Below, piece after piece: positions 16,797 to 23,430 of a stretch of DNA of 24,916 nucleotides. The translations under genes and the position numbers were made by a program. The notes beneath the pieces were generated by a model that was not told the DNA's origin, made no database searches, and saw nothing but the letters and a program-made list of their open reading frames with translations. This DNA is from Coriobacteriaceae bacterium (lineage in GTDB: Bacteria > Actinomycetota > Coriobacteriia > Anaerosomatales > SLCP01). The stretch's first letter is position 1. Each line of letters begins with the position of its first letter. Where the stretch lies: the NCBI GenBank assembly GCA_003563465.1, contig PWVH01000090.1, positions 1-24,916 on the forward strand, in the 5' to 3' direction.

Positions 16797-17381
16797 ATGA
16801 GAACGTTTGTTGGAATAGATCTCGATGATACGTGGCGTGATCTTCTCTCGACTGTTTGCCGCGCTATTCGCGCCGCCGAGCCCGCTTGGGTCAGTGACAA
16901 GTGGGTTCCTGAAGAGAACCTCCACCTAACGGTGAAGTTCTTAGGTGAACTCCCAGATGAAATGCTGCCCCGGCTGGCCGAAGATCTCGCTGCCGCCTGT
17001 TCACGTATCGAACCTTTCGCGCTCCCGCTCGACCGGGCCGTCGTACCGGTTCCTCAGGCCCACCGGGCGAGAATGCTCTGGTCCTGTTTCGATGATTCCG
17101 AAGGCAGGTGCTCCGAGCTGGCATCAGCTATAGATGACGTTACAGCGACCTACGGCGTCCCTCCGGAAAACAGGGAGTTTCGAGCTCATGTCACGCTCGT
17201 CCGCGCACGCCGCCCCCATGCGCTCGGTCCGGGTGGCCAGGCTGGAGATGAAACCGTGTCAGGAACACTCGTGGATGACTTGCGTCTGCCAGTCCACGCC
17301 GTCACGCTGTTCGCAAGTAAGTTGACCAGGCAAGGAGCTGTCTACGATCGCATGGCGTCGATGACCCTCGGAATGCGTTGA
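16797..17381 (+). CDS. thpR: RNA 2',3'-cyclic phosphodiesterase
   Basis: ThpR (formerly LigT) is a 2H-superfamily phosphoesterase that opens 2',3'-cyclic phosphates on RNA; early work described a 2'-5' RNA ligase activity. From ATG 16797 the protein is 194 residues, the usual size. The two H-x-T-x motifs are HLTV (His43) followed by KFLGEL, and HVTL (His131) followed by VRARRP. The N-terminus MRTFVGIDL is typical. The frame is open upstream to 16575, but that part lies over cinA, so the ATG four bases after the cinA stop is preferred. The ribosome-binding site is weak (GGTGAG). The stop codon lies inside the -35 box of the recA promoter. Confidence 0.93.
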   Translation: MRTFVGIDLDDTWRDLLSTVCRAIRAAEPAWVSDKWVPEENLHLTVKFLGELPDEMLPRLAEDLAAACSRIEPFALPLDRAVVPVPQAHRARMLWSCFDDSEGRCSELASAIDDVTATYGVPPENREFRAHVTLVRARRPHALGPGGQAGDETVSGTLVDDLRLPVHAVTLFASKLTRQGAVYDRMASMTLGMR

Positions 17382-17406
17382 CACCGAACACATGTTCGTG
17401 TAGGGT
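17378..17406 (+). promoter_or_regulatory. recA promoter
   Basis: TTGACA (17378-17383) and TAGGGT (17401-17406) are separated by 17 bases, a perfect -35 with an acceptable -10 at ideal spacing. It would start transcription near 17413, leaving a leader of about 40 bases before recA. The -35 overlaps the thpR stop codon. Confidence 0.8.
17385..17398 (+). promoter_or_regulatory. SOS box (LexA operator) in the recA promoter
   Basis: CGAACACATGTTCG matches the Gram-positive/actinobacterial LexA operator CGAAC-N4-GTTCG on both half-sites. It lies between the -35 and -10 elements, where bound LexA would block RNA polymerase. LexA itself is not encoded in this window. Confidence 0.88.
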
Positions 17407-17453
17407 CGTTACAGCCCTGAGGGAGTCCCCGTTGGGATTAAGGAGCGCGCCGC

Positions 17454-18488
17454 ATGGATTCCGACAAGAACAATATCCTCGATGTCACCAAGGAACAGAT
17501 CGAACGCAAGTTCGGAACGGGCTCCCTTATGAAGCTCGGTGAGAACGCGGCGGTCACTCAGGTATCGGCCATTCCCACCGGTTCGCTGGCTCTCGACGCG
17601 GCGCTGGGTATCGGCGGCGTCCCAAGGGGGAGGATCGTTGAGATCTTCGGCCCGGAAGCCAGCGGCAAGACGACTCTGGCTCTTCAGATAGTCGCTGAGG
17701 CACAGGCTGCCGACGGCATAGCGGCTTTCATCGACGCCGAGCACGCCCTCGATCCGAGCTACGCCGCACGTCTCGGTGTAGACATCGACGAGATACTGAT
17801 ATCTCAGCCTGACACCGGAGAGCAGGCCCTGGAGATAGCAGATATGCTCGTGAGGAGCGGAGCCATAGACGTGATAGTCATCGACTCGGTTGCCGCGCTG
17901 GTGCCGCGTGCCGAAATCGAAGGCGAGATGGGTGATGCTTCTGTCGGGCTCCATGCACGCTTGATGAGCCAGGCCCTTCGCAAGCTTGCCGGGTCGCTCA
18001 GTAAGTCCGACACGACGTGTATCTTCATCAACCAGCTCCGTGAGAAGATCGGCGTGATGTTCGGTAATCCCGAGACCACCACCGGTGGACGCGCGCTCAA
18101 GTTCTTCTCGACCGTTCGGATAGACGTGCGCCGGGTCGACTCGATAAAGCAAGGGGCCGAGATCGTAGGCAACCGCGTGCGCGCGAAGGTCGTCAAGAAC
18201 AAGGTTGCTGCCCCGTTCCGTCAGGCTGAGTTCGATCTCATGTATGGCACCGGCATCTCGAAAGAAGGCAACCTCATCGATCTGGGTGTCGAAGAAGCCA
18301 TCGTTTCCAAGTCGGGAGCCTGGTACACCTATGGCGAAGAGCGGCTCGGCCAGGGCAGAGAGGCTGCCAAGGAGTTTCTCCGTGAGCACATCGCTCTTCG
18401 GAGTGAGATCGAAGGCAAGATCCGAGAGCGGCTAGGCCTGCCGCTCTCTCGCATGAGCGAGAGCGCCCTCGAAGACTCCGGCGAATAG
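17454..18488 (+). CDS. recA: Recombinase RecA
   Basis: RecA forms filaments on single-stranded DNA, catalyses strand exchange and triggers LexA self-cleavage. The 344-residue product is of standard length. Walker A is GPEASGKT at residues 66-73, at the same position as in E. coli RecA. DAEHALDP, IDSVAALVPRAEIEGEMGD, SQALRKLAGSL, INQLREKIGVMFGNPETTTGGRALKF (L2 loop region) and KVVKNKVAAPFRQAEFDLMYG are all typical. The C-terminal acidic tail is short. No intein is present. The ATG is eight bases after AAGGAG. recX follows six bases after the stop. Confidence 0.98.
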   Translation: MDSDKNNILDVTKEQIERKFGTGSLMKLGENAAVTQVSAIPTGSLALDAALGIGGVPRGRIVEIFGPEASGKTTLALQIVAEAQAADGIAAFIDAEHALDPSYAARLGVDIDEILISQPDTGEQALEIADMLVRSGAIDVIVIDSVAALVPRAEIEGEMGDASVGLHARLMSQALRKLAGSLSKSDTTCIFINQLREKIGVMFGNPETTTGGRALKFFSTVRIDVRRVDSIKQGAEIVGNRVRAKVVKNKVAAPFRQAEFDLMYGTGISKEGNLIDLGVEEAIVSKSGAWYTYGEERLGQGREAAKEFLREHIALRSEIEGKIRERLGLPLSRMSESALEDSGE

Positions 18489-18494
18489 CCTCGT

Positions 18495-19148
18495 ATGCCA
18501 CACGAACCCGCAGACCGTGCGTCGCTCTCCATCTCTCGCCTGGGTCGGCACGCGCGTCTGGTGACAGTGCCGGACACGGAACCCAGAAAGACGAGCTCGG
18601 AAGCTCTTCGTCTCGCCGGCGTAGCCGATGGCGATTCGCTGAGCGCATCGGATCTCTCGTGCCTGCTCGAAGAAGCCGAGCCCAAAGCAGCCATGAACCG
18701 AGCGTTGCGCCTGCTCGGTCACAGAGAGCGGTCGCGTGGTGAACTAGCGAGCCGCCTGCACGAGGATGGTTATTCGGACCGACTCATCACCGAGACACTC
18801 GAGCAACTCGTAGAACTCGGCTATCTAGATGACACTCGCTTCGCCGAAGCGTTCGTGCGAGCCAAACGCTTTGCCGGATGGGGTCGTATGCGTATGAAGC
18901 AAGAACTCAAGTCCAAAGGAGTCGGGTCCGAACTCGTCGAAGCGGTCCTCGATTCCCAAGTTCCCGATGAAGAAGAGACCGAGCGCGCACTGGCCGCACT
19001 CGACGGAAAAGATGTCACGAGACCTGCGGACGCATCGCGCGCTTTGCGGCGGCTTCTTTCACTCGGTTTCTCCTATGAGGTCTCGTGCTCGGCGATAGCT
19101 CGCAAGCGCGGTGTCGCTGAAGATTCGCCGAAGACGGGCCAATCTTGA
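18495..19148 (+). CDS. recX: Regulatory protein RecX
   Basis: RecX binds RecA filaments and tempers recombinase activity. The 217-residue protein has an N-terminal extension of about 65 residues and then the repeated three-helix units of the family: ALRLLGHRERSRGELASRL, QLVELGYLDDTRFAEAFVRAK, GRMRMKQELKSKGV, and a last unit RALRRLLSLGFSYE. It lies six bases downstream of recA with no good ribosome-binding site, so it probably depends on transcription and translation from recA and on the same SOS promoter. Its stop overlaps the -35 of the next promoter. Confidence 0.92.
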   Translation: MPHEPADRASLSISRLGRHARLVTVPDTEPRKTSSEALRLAGVADGDSLSASDLSCLLEEAEPKAAMNRALRLLGHRERSRGELASRLHEDGYSDRLITETLEQLVELGYLDDTRFAEAFVRAKRFAGWGRMRMKQELKSKGVGSELVEAVLDSQVPDEEETERALAALDGKDVTRPADASRALRRLLSLGFSYEVSCSAIARKRGVAEDSPKTGQS

Positions 19149-19174
19149 CGCTTTCTGCTGGTAGGACGTACTAT
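19145..19174 (+). promoter_or_regulatory. Probable promoter for the rny transcript
   Basis: TTGACG (19145-19150) and TACTAT (19169-19174) are 18 bases apart, both close to consensus. A start near 19181 would give a leader of about 300 bases before rny, or a separate small RNA. The -35 overlaps the recX stop codon. Confidence 0.65.
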
Positions 19175-19477
19175 AGGCGTGGCATATGTGATTACCCGCC
19201 GCGACAAGCATACGTTCATGCCGGCGGCTCTACTTCTTGCGAGCGTGGATAAGTAACGTCAACCGGGCCAATAGGGTCTGGTCTTGAGCATATTCGGCAT
19301 ATCGCATCAGTAGTGGCGCGACTCACATCTGCCGGATGCCGTGTCGTCCGGTCTAGAGTTCTCATCGGCCCTTTGAACTGCGCGTTCATTGCGGTGATGG
19401 TCTTTGCGACCTTTGACCCGACCGACCCGGCCCATATCGATCTCACCAGGCTAGGCAGTCGGAAGGGAGGGCTCACG
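19149..19477 (+). other. Gene-free leader region between recX and rny
   Basis: This is the only stretch over 300 bases without a convincing gene. It holds the promoter above, a hairpin at 19196-19227 and a smaller inverted repeat CCGGA/TCCGG at 19332-19351. The rny frame stays open back to a GTG at 19313 and an ATG at 19397, but neither has a ribosome-binding site. I see no tRNA, no terminator and no known riboswitch core. It could be a long structured 5' UTR or encode a small RNA. Confidence 0.55.
19196..19227 (+). ncRNA. Structured RNA element in the rny leader
   Basis: CCGCCG (19196-19201) pairs with CGGCGG (19222-19227), and inside it GCAT (19208-19211) pairs with ATGC (19218-19221), leaving a six-base bulge (CGACAA) on the 5' side and a six-base loop. 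Compensated two-part pairing with a one-sided bulge suggests a functional fold, but no family is recognised. Confidence 0.35.
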
Positions 19478-21007
19478 ATGCAGGTCGTCTGGATCATCGT
19501 AGCAGCCATCATCGGTGTTGCCCTCGGCTTTGCGCTCAACAGATTCTTTGTCCAGGACCGCGCGGCACGCGCTAGAGACAGCGCCGAGCGAATACTTCAG
19601 GACGCTGAGAAGCAAGCCGAGACGCTCAGAAAAGAAGCTCTCATCGAAGCCAAGGACCAGATCTTCCGCATGAAGCAGGAGGCGGAGATCGAGGCGAAAG
19701 AGCGGCGCAAGGAGTTGACCGCACTTGAAAACCGTCTCATGCAGCGGGAAGAGAACATCGACCGCAGAGCAGAGGCGCTGGACAAGAGAGACCACCAACT
19801 GTCCAGCATGCAGGGTCAAATCGCCAAGCGTGAACAGGACCTTGAAGAACTGATCGCCCAAGAGAAAGCCCGTCTGGAATCGCTGGCCGGAATGACCGCC
19901 GAACAAGCCCGCAACCTACTGCTCGATCGAATCAAGGACGACGTGAAACGCGACGCAGCAGCCTACATTCGTGAGGCAGAGTCCCAAGCGCGCGAAGAAG
20001 CCGACAAGAAAGCGAGGAATATCGTCGGAATCGCCATACAGCGGGTGGCTTCGGATCATACAGCCGAGTCGACTGTTTCCGTGGTACATATCCCGTCTGA
20101 TGACATGAAGGGAAGAATCATAGGGCGCGAAGGCCGCAATATCCGTGCATTCGAGCAGCTCACCGGCATCAACCTTATTATCGACGACACTCCAGAAGCG
20201 GTCATACTCTCCAGCTTCGACCCGGTTCGCCGTGAGGTCGGACGTATCGCGCTGGAATCTCTCATCTCGGATGGGCGAATTCATCCGGCTCGCATAGAAG
20301 AGATGTTCGACAAAGCAGAGACCCTAGTGGCCCAGCAGATCCACGAAGCGGGAGAGCAGGCTGCTTTCGATACCGGAATACACGGGCTCCACACCGAGCT
20401 GATACGTATCATCGGCCGTCTCAAGTATCGGACCTCTTACGGCCAGAACGTCTTGAAGCACTCACTCGAGGTGGCGCATCTCGCTGGAGTGATGGCCGCG
20501 GAACTTGGCGTTGACGTCCAGCTGGCAAAGCGTTCCGGGCTCTTGCACGACATCGGGAAAGCCATCGATCACGAGGTCGAAGGTCCCCACGCTTTGATCG
20601 GTGCAGACCTGGCACGCCGCATGAACGAGCCCAAGACCATTCTGCACTGCATAGAGGCTCACCATGGCGATGTCGAACCCGCCACAGTAGAAGCCGTCCT
20701 TATCCAAGCAGCCGACGCCATATCGGCCGCTCGTCCGGGTGCCCGCCGAGAAACCCTCGAGAGCTACATCAAGAGGCTCGAGAAGCTCGAAGCGGTCGCT
20801 CAATCTCATGAAGGCGTCGAGAAGTGTTACGCGATGCAGGCCGGACGTGAGATCAGGGTGATGGTCAAGCCCGAGCAGCTTGACGACTCTGACTCCGTAC
20901 TCCTGGCTCGCGATATCGCCAAACAGATCGAGGAGGAACTCGAGTATCCCGGTCAGATCAAGGTGATGGTCATTCGAGAGAGCCGAGCTGTGGACTACGC
21001 CAAGTAG
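19478..21007 (+). CDS. rny: Ribonuclease Y
   Basis: RNase Y is a membrane-anchored endonuclease that starts mRNA decay in many Gram-positive bacteria. From ATG 19478 the protein has 509 residues, near the usual 510-520. An N-terminal membrane helix (VVWIIVAAIIGVALGFAL) is followed by a long charged coiled coil to about residue 190. Next come a KH domain with GREG at 216-219 (RIIGREGRNIRAFE) and an HD domain with His357-Asp358 (LLHDIGKAIDHE) and EAHHGDVEP. The ATG is seven bases after GGGAGG and gives a start directly at the membrane helix. The gene has its own promoter candidate and is closed by a strong hairpin. B. subtilis places rny after recA in the same order. Confidence 0.97.
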   Translation: MQVVWIIVAAIIGVALGFALNRFFVQDRAARARDSAERILQDAEKQAETLRKEALIEAKDQIFRMKQEAEIEAKERRKELTALENRLMQREENIDRRAEALDKRDHQLSSMQGQIAKREQDLEELIAQEKARLESLAGMTAEQARNLLLDRIKDDVKRDAAAYIREAESQAREEADKKARNIVGIAIQRVASDHTAESTVSVVHIPSDDMKGRIIGREGRNIRAFEQLTGINLIIDDTPEAVILSSFDPVRREVGRIALESLISDGRIHPARIEEMFDKAETLVAQQIHEAGEQAAFDTGIHGLHTELIRIIGRLKYRTSYGQNVLKHSLEVAHLAGVMAAELGVDVQLAKRSGLLHDIGKAIDHEVEGPHALIGADLARRMNEPKTILHCIEAHHGDVEPATVEAVLIQAADAISAARPGARRETLESYIKRLEKLEAVAQSHEGVEKCYAMQAGREIRVMVKPEQLDDSDSVLLARDIAKQIEEELEYPGQIKVMVIRESRAVDYAK

Positions 21008-21048
21008 TTAAGGTCTGCTAGCATTGCGTCAGGCTACCAGCCATGCGC

Positions 21049-21075
21049 AAGAAGGCCGCGGATCGCGGCCTTCTT
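21049..21075 (+). terminator. Terminator hairpin after rny
   Basis: A perfect 12-bp stem, AAGAAGGCCGCG / CGCGGCCTTCTT, encloses a GAT loop. The only T-rich run is the TTCTT at the end of the 3' arm; the following bases are GGCGTC. Because the 5' arm begins with A-rich sequence, the hairpin could also act on the opposite strand. Confidence 0.8.
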
Positions 21076-21104
21076 GGCGTCTGAGCTACTATCATCCGAC
21101 AGGT

Positions 21105-21110
21105 TACACT
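21105..21110 (+). promoter_or_regulatory. -10 element giving a predicted leaderless mRNA
   Basis: TACACT fits a TAnnnT -10 box and ends six bases before the ATG at 21117, so transcription would begin at or next to the start codon. A partial -35 (CTGAGC, 21081-21086) lies 18 bases upstream. The previous gene is closed by a terminator, so a promoter is needed here. Confidence 0.55.
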
Positions 21111-21116
21111 TAGGAC

Positions 21117-22193
21117 ATGAGCAACAACGAAGAACTTATAGACTTCGTCAGCGCTGTCTCCGGAGAGGCGTACCTCAAAGTCGAGGAGAGCCTCGGCGAA
21201 GGATACGTGAGACTGCGTGTCTCCGAGGCAGAACGTCGTCAAGCCGAACATGACATCCGTTCCTTCGAGGACGTTGTCGTCGAGTTGCTTCGTAACGCCC
21301 GCGACGCGCACGCGCAACGCATCTTCATCGCCACTACTCGTGACGGGGTTCGCCGCATACTGACTATGATCGATGACGGCATCGGCGTACCCGAGAGTCT
21401 TCGCGACACCATCTTCGAGCCGAGGGTCACATCGAAACTGGATACTATGGTCGTGGACCGGTGGGGCGTACACGGTAGAGGTATGGCGCTCTTCTCCGTC
21501 AGATCGAACGTCTCATCATGCTGCATCGCATCTTCGGGAAGCCATCTGGGCACCTCTATCACCGTCTGCGCCGACACCGAAGTCCTGCCAGAACGCAAAG
21601 ACCAGTCCACCTGGCCGGTGACGGAACGTGACGAAGCGGGCATCTTGCGAGTCCACCGCGGCCCTCGGAACATCTTGCGGCGAGTAGTTGAGTTTACCTG
21701 TGAGCACCCGGAGTTGGAGATCTATCTCGGATCGCCGGCGGAAGTGGCGGCCACCATGTATGTCGCTGCTCGCGATAGCTTGGACACTTCCGAATTGGTC
21801 TTCTGTGATTGCCCCGAACGCCTGCCCGTGTGGCAGCGTGTTGCAACTGCATGCGATGCGTCGGAACTTGCCAGAATCGCGAACCAGAGCGCCCTTTCGA
21901 TTTCCGAACGCACTGCTCATCGGATCCTCTCAGGTGAACTCGTTGCTTTGGACACCGTTCTTGCTCAAGCACAAGTCAAAGATGAGCCTGTGGCTACACC
22001 AGAGCCGGACATCTATCGCGACAGGCGGGGTCTTAAGATCCATCACGCCGACCTAGCCAGATTCAAGCACGAACTCGCGCAGGCTTTCGACGATCTTGCT
22101 GAGCGGTACTACCTTCATCTGAGAGGAGAGCCAAAAGTGACCGTCGTCCGTGACGGCATCCGGGTCCGCTTCGACGTCGACAAGGATGAATAA
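21117..22193 (+). CDS. GHKL-type ATPase of unknown function
   Basis: A 358-residue protein with a histidine-kinase-like ATP-binding fold near its N-terminus. Seen: the N box ELLRNARDA (Glu56, Asn60), the G1 box DDGIG (Asp86-Gly90), IFEPRVTSK (Phe100 region, like the F box of kinases) and a G2-like box GVHGRGMALFSV (117-128). There is no room for a histidine-phosphotransfer domain before it and no membrane segment. Residues from about 160 to 358 match nothing I know; about 245-285 are helical with SISERTAHRILSGE, and the end (KVTVVRDGIRVRFDVD) looks beta-rich. An in-frame TAG lies one codon before the ATG, so this is the first possible start. There is no usable ribosome-binding site, which fits a leaderless mRNA; a GTG at 21207 is a weaker alternative. 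It lies between rny and spoVS, where B. subtilis has ymdB. Confidence 0.85.
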   Translation: MSNNEELIDFVSAVSGEAYLKVEESLGEGYVRLRVSEAERRQAEHDIRSFEDVVVELLRNARDAHAQRIFIATTRDGVRRILTMIDDGIGVPESLRDTIFEPRVTSKLDTMVVDRWGVHGRGMALFSVRSNVSSCCIASSGSHLGTSITVCADTEVLPERKDQSTWPVTERDEAGILRVHRGPRNILRRVVEFTCEHPELEIYLGSPAEVAATMYVAARDSLDTSELVFCDCPERLPVWQRVATACDASELARIANQSALSISERTAHRILSGELVALDTVLAQAQVKDEPVATPEPDIYRDRRGLKIHHADLARFKHELAQAFDDLAERYYLHLRGEPKVTVVRDGIRVRFDVDKDE

Positions 22194-22216
22194 GGCCGTT
22201 CAGCTGTCATTTACGC

Positions 22217-22222
22217 TATACT
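22217..22222 (+). promoter_or_regulatory. Possible -10 element upstream of spoVS
   Basis: TATACT is close to the consensus -10, in the 128-base gap before spoVS. No convincing -35 lies 16-18 bases upstream, so another sigma factor or an activator may be involved. A start near 22229 would leave a leader of about 93 bases. Confidence 0.4.
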
Positions 22223-22321
22223 CGTCGAAGCGAGAACCACAGTCGCGTACGCAAGGCCACACTTGATACGAACCACCACAGCAGCGCGAGAAGTCAGTAC
22301 AGATGCAGCAAAGGAGCCTCT

Positions 22322-22594
22322 GTGGAAGTCCTGAAGGTCTCCACGAAGTCGAATCCGAATTCGGTTGCGGGCGCGCTCGCGGGAATCGTGCGCGAGCAGG
22401 GAGCCGTAGAGATACAGACGGTGGGGGCTGGCGCTCTGAACCAGGCCATCAAGGCCGTAGCGATCGCAAGGGGTTTCATCGCCCCGTCAGGCCTGGAACT
22501 GACCTGCATCCCAGCGTTCGCGGATATCACGATCAACGGAGAAGAGCGGACAGCCATTCGCCTGCTGATCGAACCGCGCGACATGCACAGGTAG
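22322..22594 (+). CDS. spoVS: Stage V sporulation protein S (SpoVS), Alba-like
   Basis: SpoVS is a small Alba-fold protein, probably nucleic-acid binding; in B. subtilis its loss affects spore coat and late sporulation, but it is also conserved in bacteria that do not sporulate. The 90-residue product matches the family closely along its length: EVLKVSTKSNPNSVAGALAG, QTVGAGALNQAIKAVAIARG, and the end with FADITINGEERTAIRLLIEPR. The start is GTG behind AAGGAG (22311-22316), five bases apart. The gene follows the GHKL ATPase and is 20 bases ahead of the PHP gene. Its presence alone does not show that this organism forms spores. Confidence 0.96.
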   Translation: MEVLKVSTKSNPNSVAGALAGIVREQGAVEIQTVGAGALNQAIKAVAIARGFIAPSGLELTCIPAFADITINGEERTAIRLLIEPRDMHR

Positions 22595-22614
22595 ATGGCC
22601 GCCCGGGAGGCGAC

Positions 22615-23430
22615 GTGCGCTTCGACCTCCACGCGCATACCACCGCATCCGACGGGATGCTTACCCCCACCGAACTTGTGACCTTGGCTGCCGAGATGGG
22701 GCTTGCAGCGATAGCCGTGACCGACCACGATTCCGTAGAAGGCGTGCCGGAAGCGCTTTCCGCATCTGAGGATCTTGGGTCGGTTTGTGTGATTCCCGGT
22801 GTCGAGCTATCAGCGGTTCACGGGGGGCGCGATGTGCATCTCCTCGGATACTTCATCGACCACGAGGACAAAGCGCTACGCATGCACCTCGCCGACCTCA
22901 GAAAGGCCAGAAGAAGAAGAGCAGAAGCCATGGTAGGAGCGCTCCGTGCTGCCGGTTATGCGATCGACCTCGATCAAGTCATGGCTCTTTCGGACGGTGG
23001 GGCCGTCGGCCGTTCGCACGTCGCTCGCGCACTCGTGGAGGGAGGACATGCGGATGATGTCACCGACGCTTTTCGACGTCTTCTCGGTCGCGGTCGACCG
23101 TTCTACTTCCCGAAGGACGTGCGCACCCCCTCTGAGGTTCTGCGGATGGTGTTGGTCGCGGGGGGCGTGCCTGTCCTTGCACACCCGGGCGTCACCGCTA
23201 TCGATGACTTGGTACCCTTTCTGGCGACCGAGGGATTGGCTGGAATAGAAGCGTACCATCCGGAGCACGACGAAGCACAAACGGACAGGTATGTGATGAT
23301 GGCCGACGAACTGGGCCTTCTGACGACCGGGGGCACCGACTATCACGGACCCTCGGCGCCCAACCCGCCTCTCGGGTCCATCGACATGCCCGCAAACGTA
23401 CTCGAAAGACTCTACGAGGCCCGTGGATGA
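22615..23430 (+). CDS. PHP-domain phosphoesterase
   Basis: A stand-alone PHP metal-dependent phosphoesterase of 271 residues, of the type related to the PHP domain of DNA polymerase III and to the 3',5'-nucleoside bisphosphate phosphatases. Metal-binding motifs are in place: FDLHAHTTASDG (Asp4, His6, His8, Asp13), IAVTDHDSVEG, IPGVELSA, VPVLAHPG and TGGTDYHG. The substrate cannot be read from the sequence. The frame is open back to 22303, but that stretch overlaps spoVS; GTG 22615 gives the normal PHP N-terminus with GGGAGG four bases upstream. The TGA stop overlaps the miaB ATG (ATGA), so the two are translationally linked. Confidence 0.92.
   Translation: MRFDLHAHTTASDGMLTPTELVTLAAEMGLAAIAVTDHDSVEGVPEALSASEDLGSVCVIPGVELSAVHGGRDVHLLGYFIDHEDKALRMHLADLRKARRRRAEAMVGALRAAGYAIDLDQVMALSDGGAVGRSHVARALVEGGHADDVTDAFRRLLGRGRPFYFPKDVRTPSEVLRMVLVAGGVPVLAHPGVTAIDDLVPFLATEGLAGIEAYHPEHDEAQTDRYVMMADELGLLTTGGTDYHGPSAPNPPLGSIDMPANVLERLYEARG

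Noticed and set aside
19375..19387. A second SOS-like palindrome, GAAC-TGCGC-GTTC, in the rny leader
   Set aside because: The half-sites are five bases apart where LexA operators of this type need four, and there is no promoter around it.
19313..19477. N-terminal extension of RNase Y from GTG 19313 (or ATG 19397)
   Set aside because: No ribosome-binding site at either position, and RNase Y normally starts at its membrane helix; ATG 19478 has GGGAGG at good spacing.
22303..22614. Longer version of the PHP protein starting at 22303
   Set aside because: The extra 104 codons overlap the well-conserved spoVS gene in another frame and have low-complexity, Arg/Gly-rich content; GTG 22615 gives the normal PHP N-terminus.
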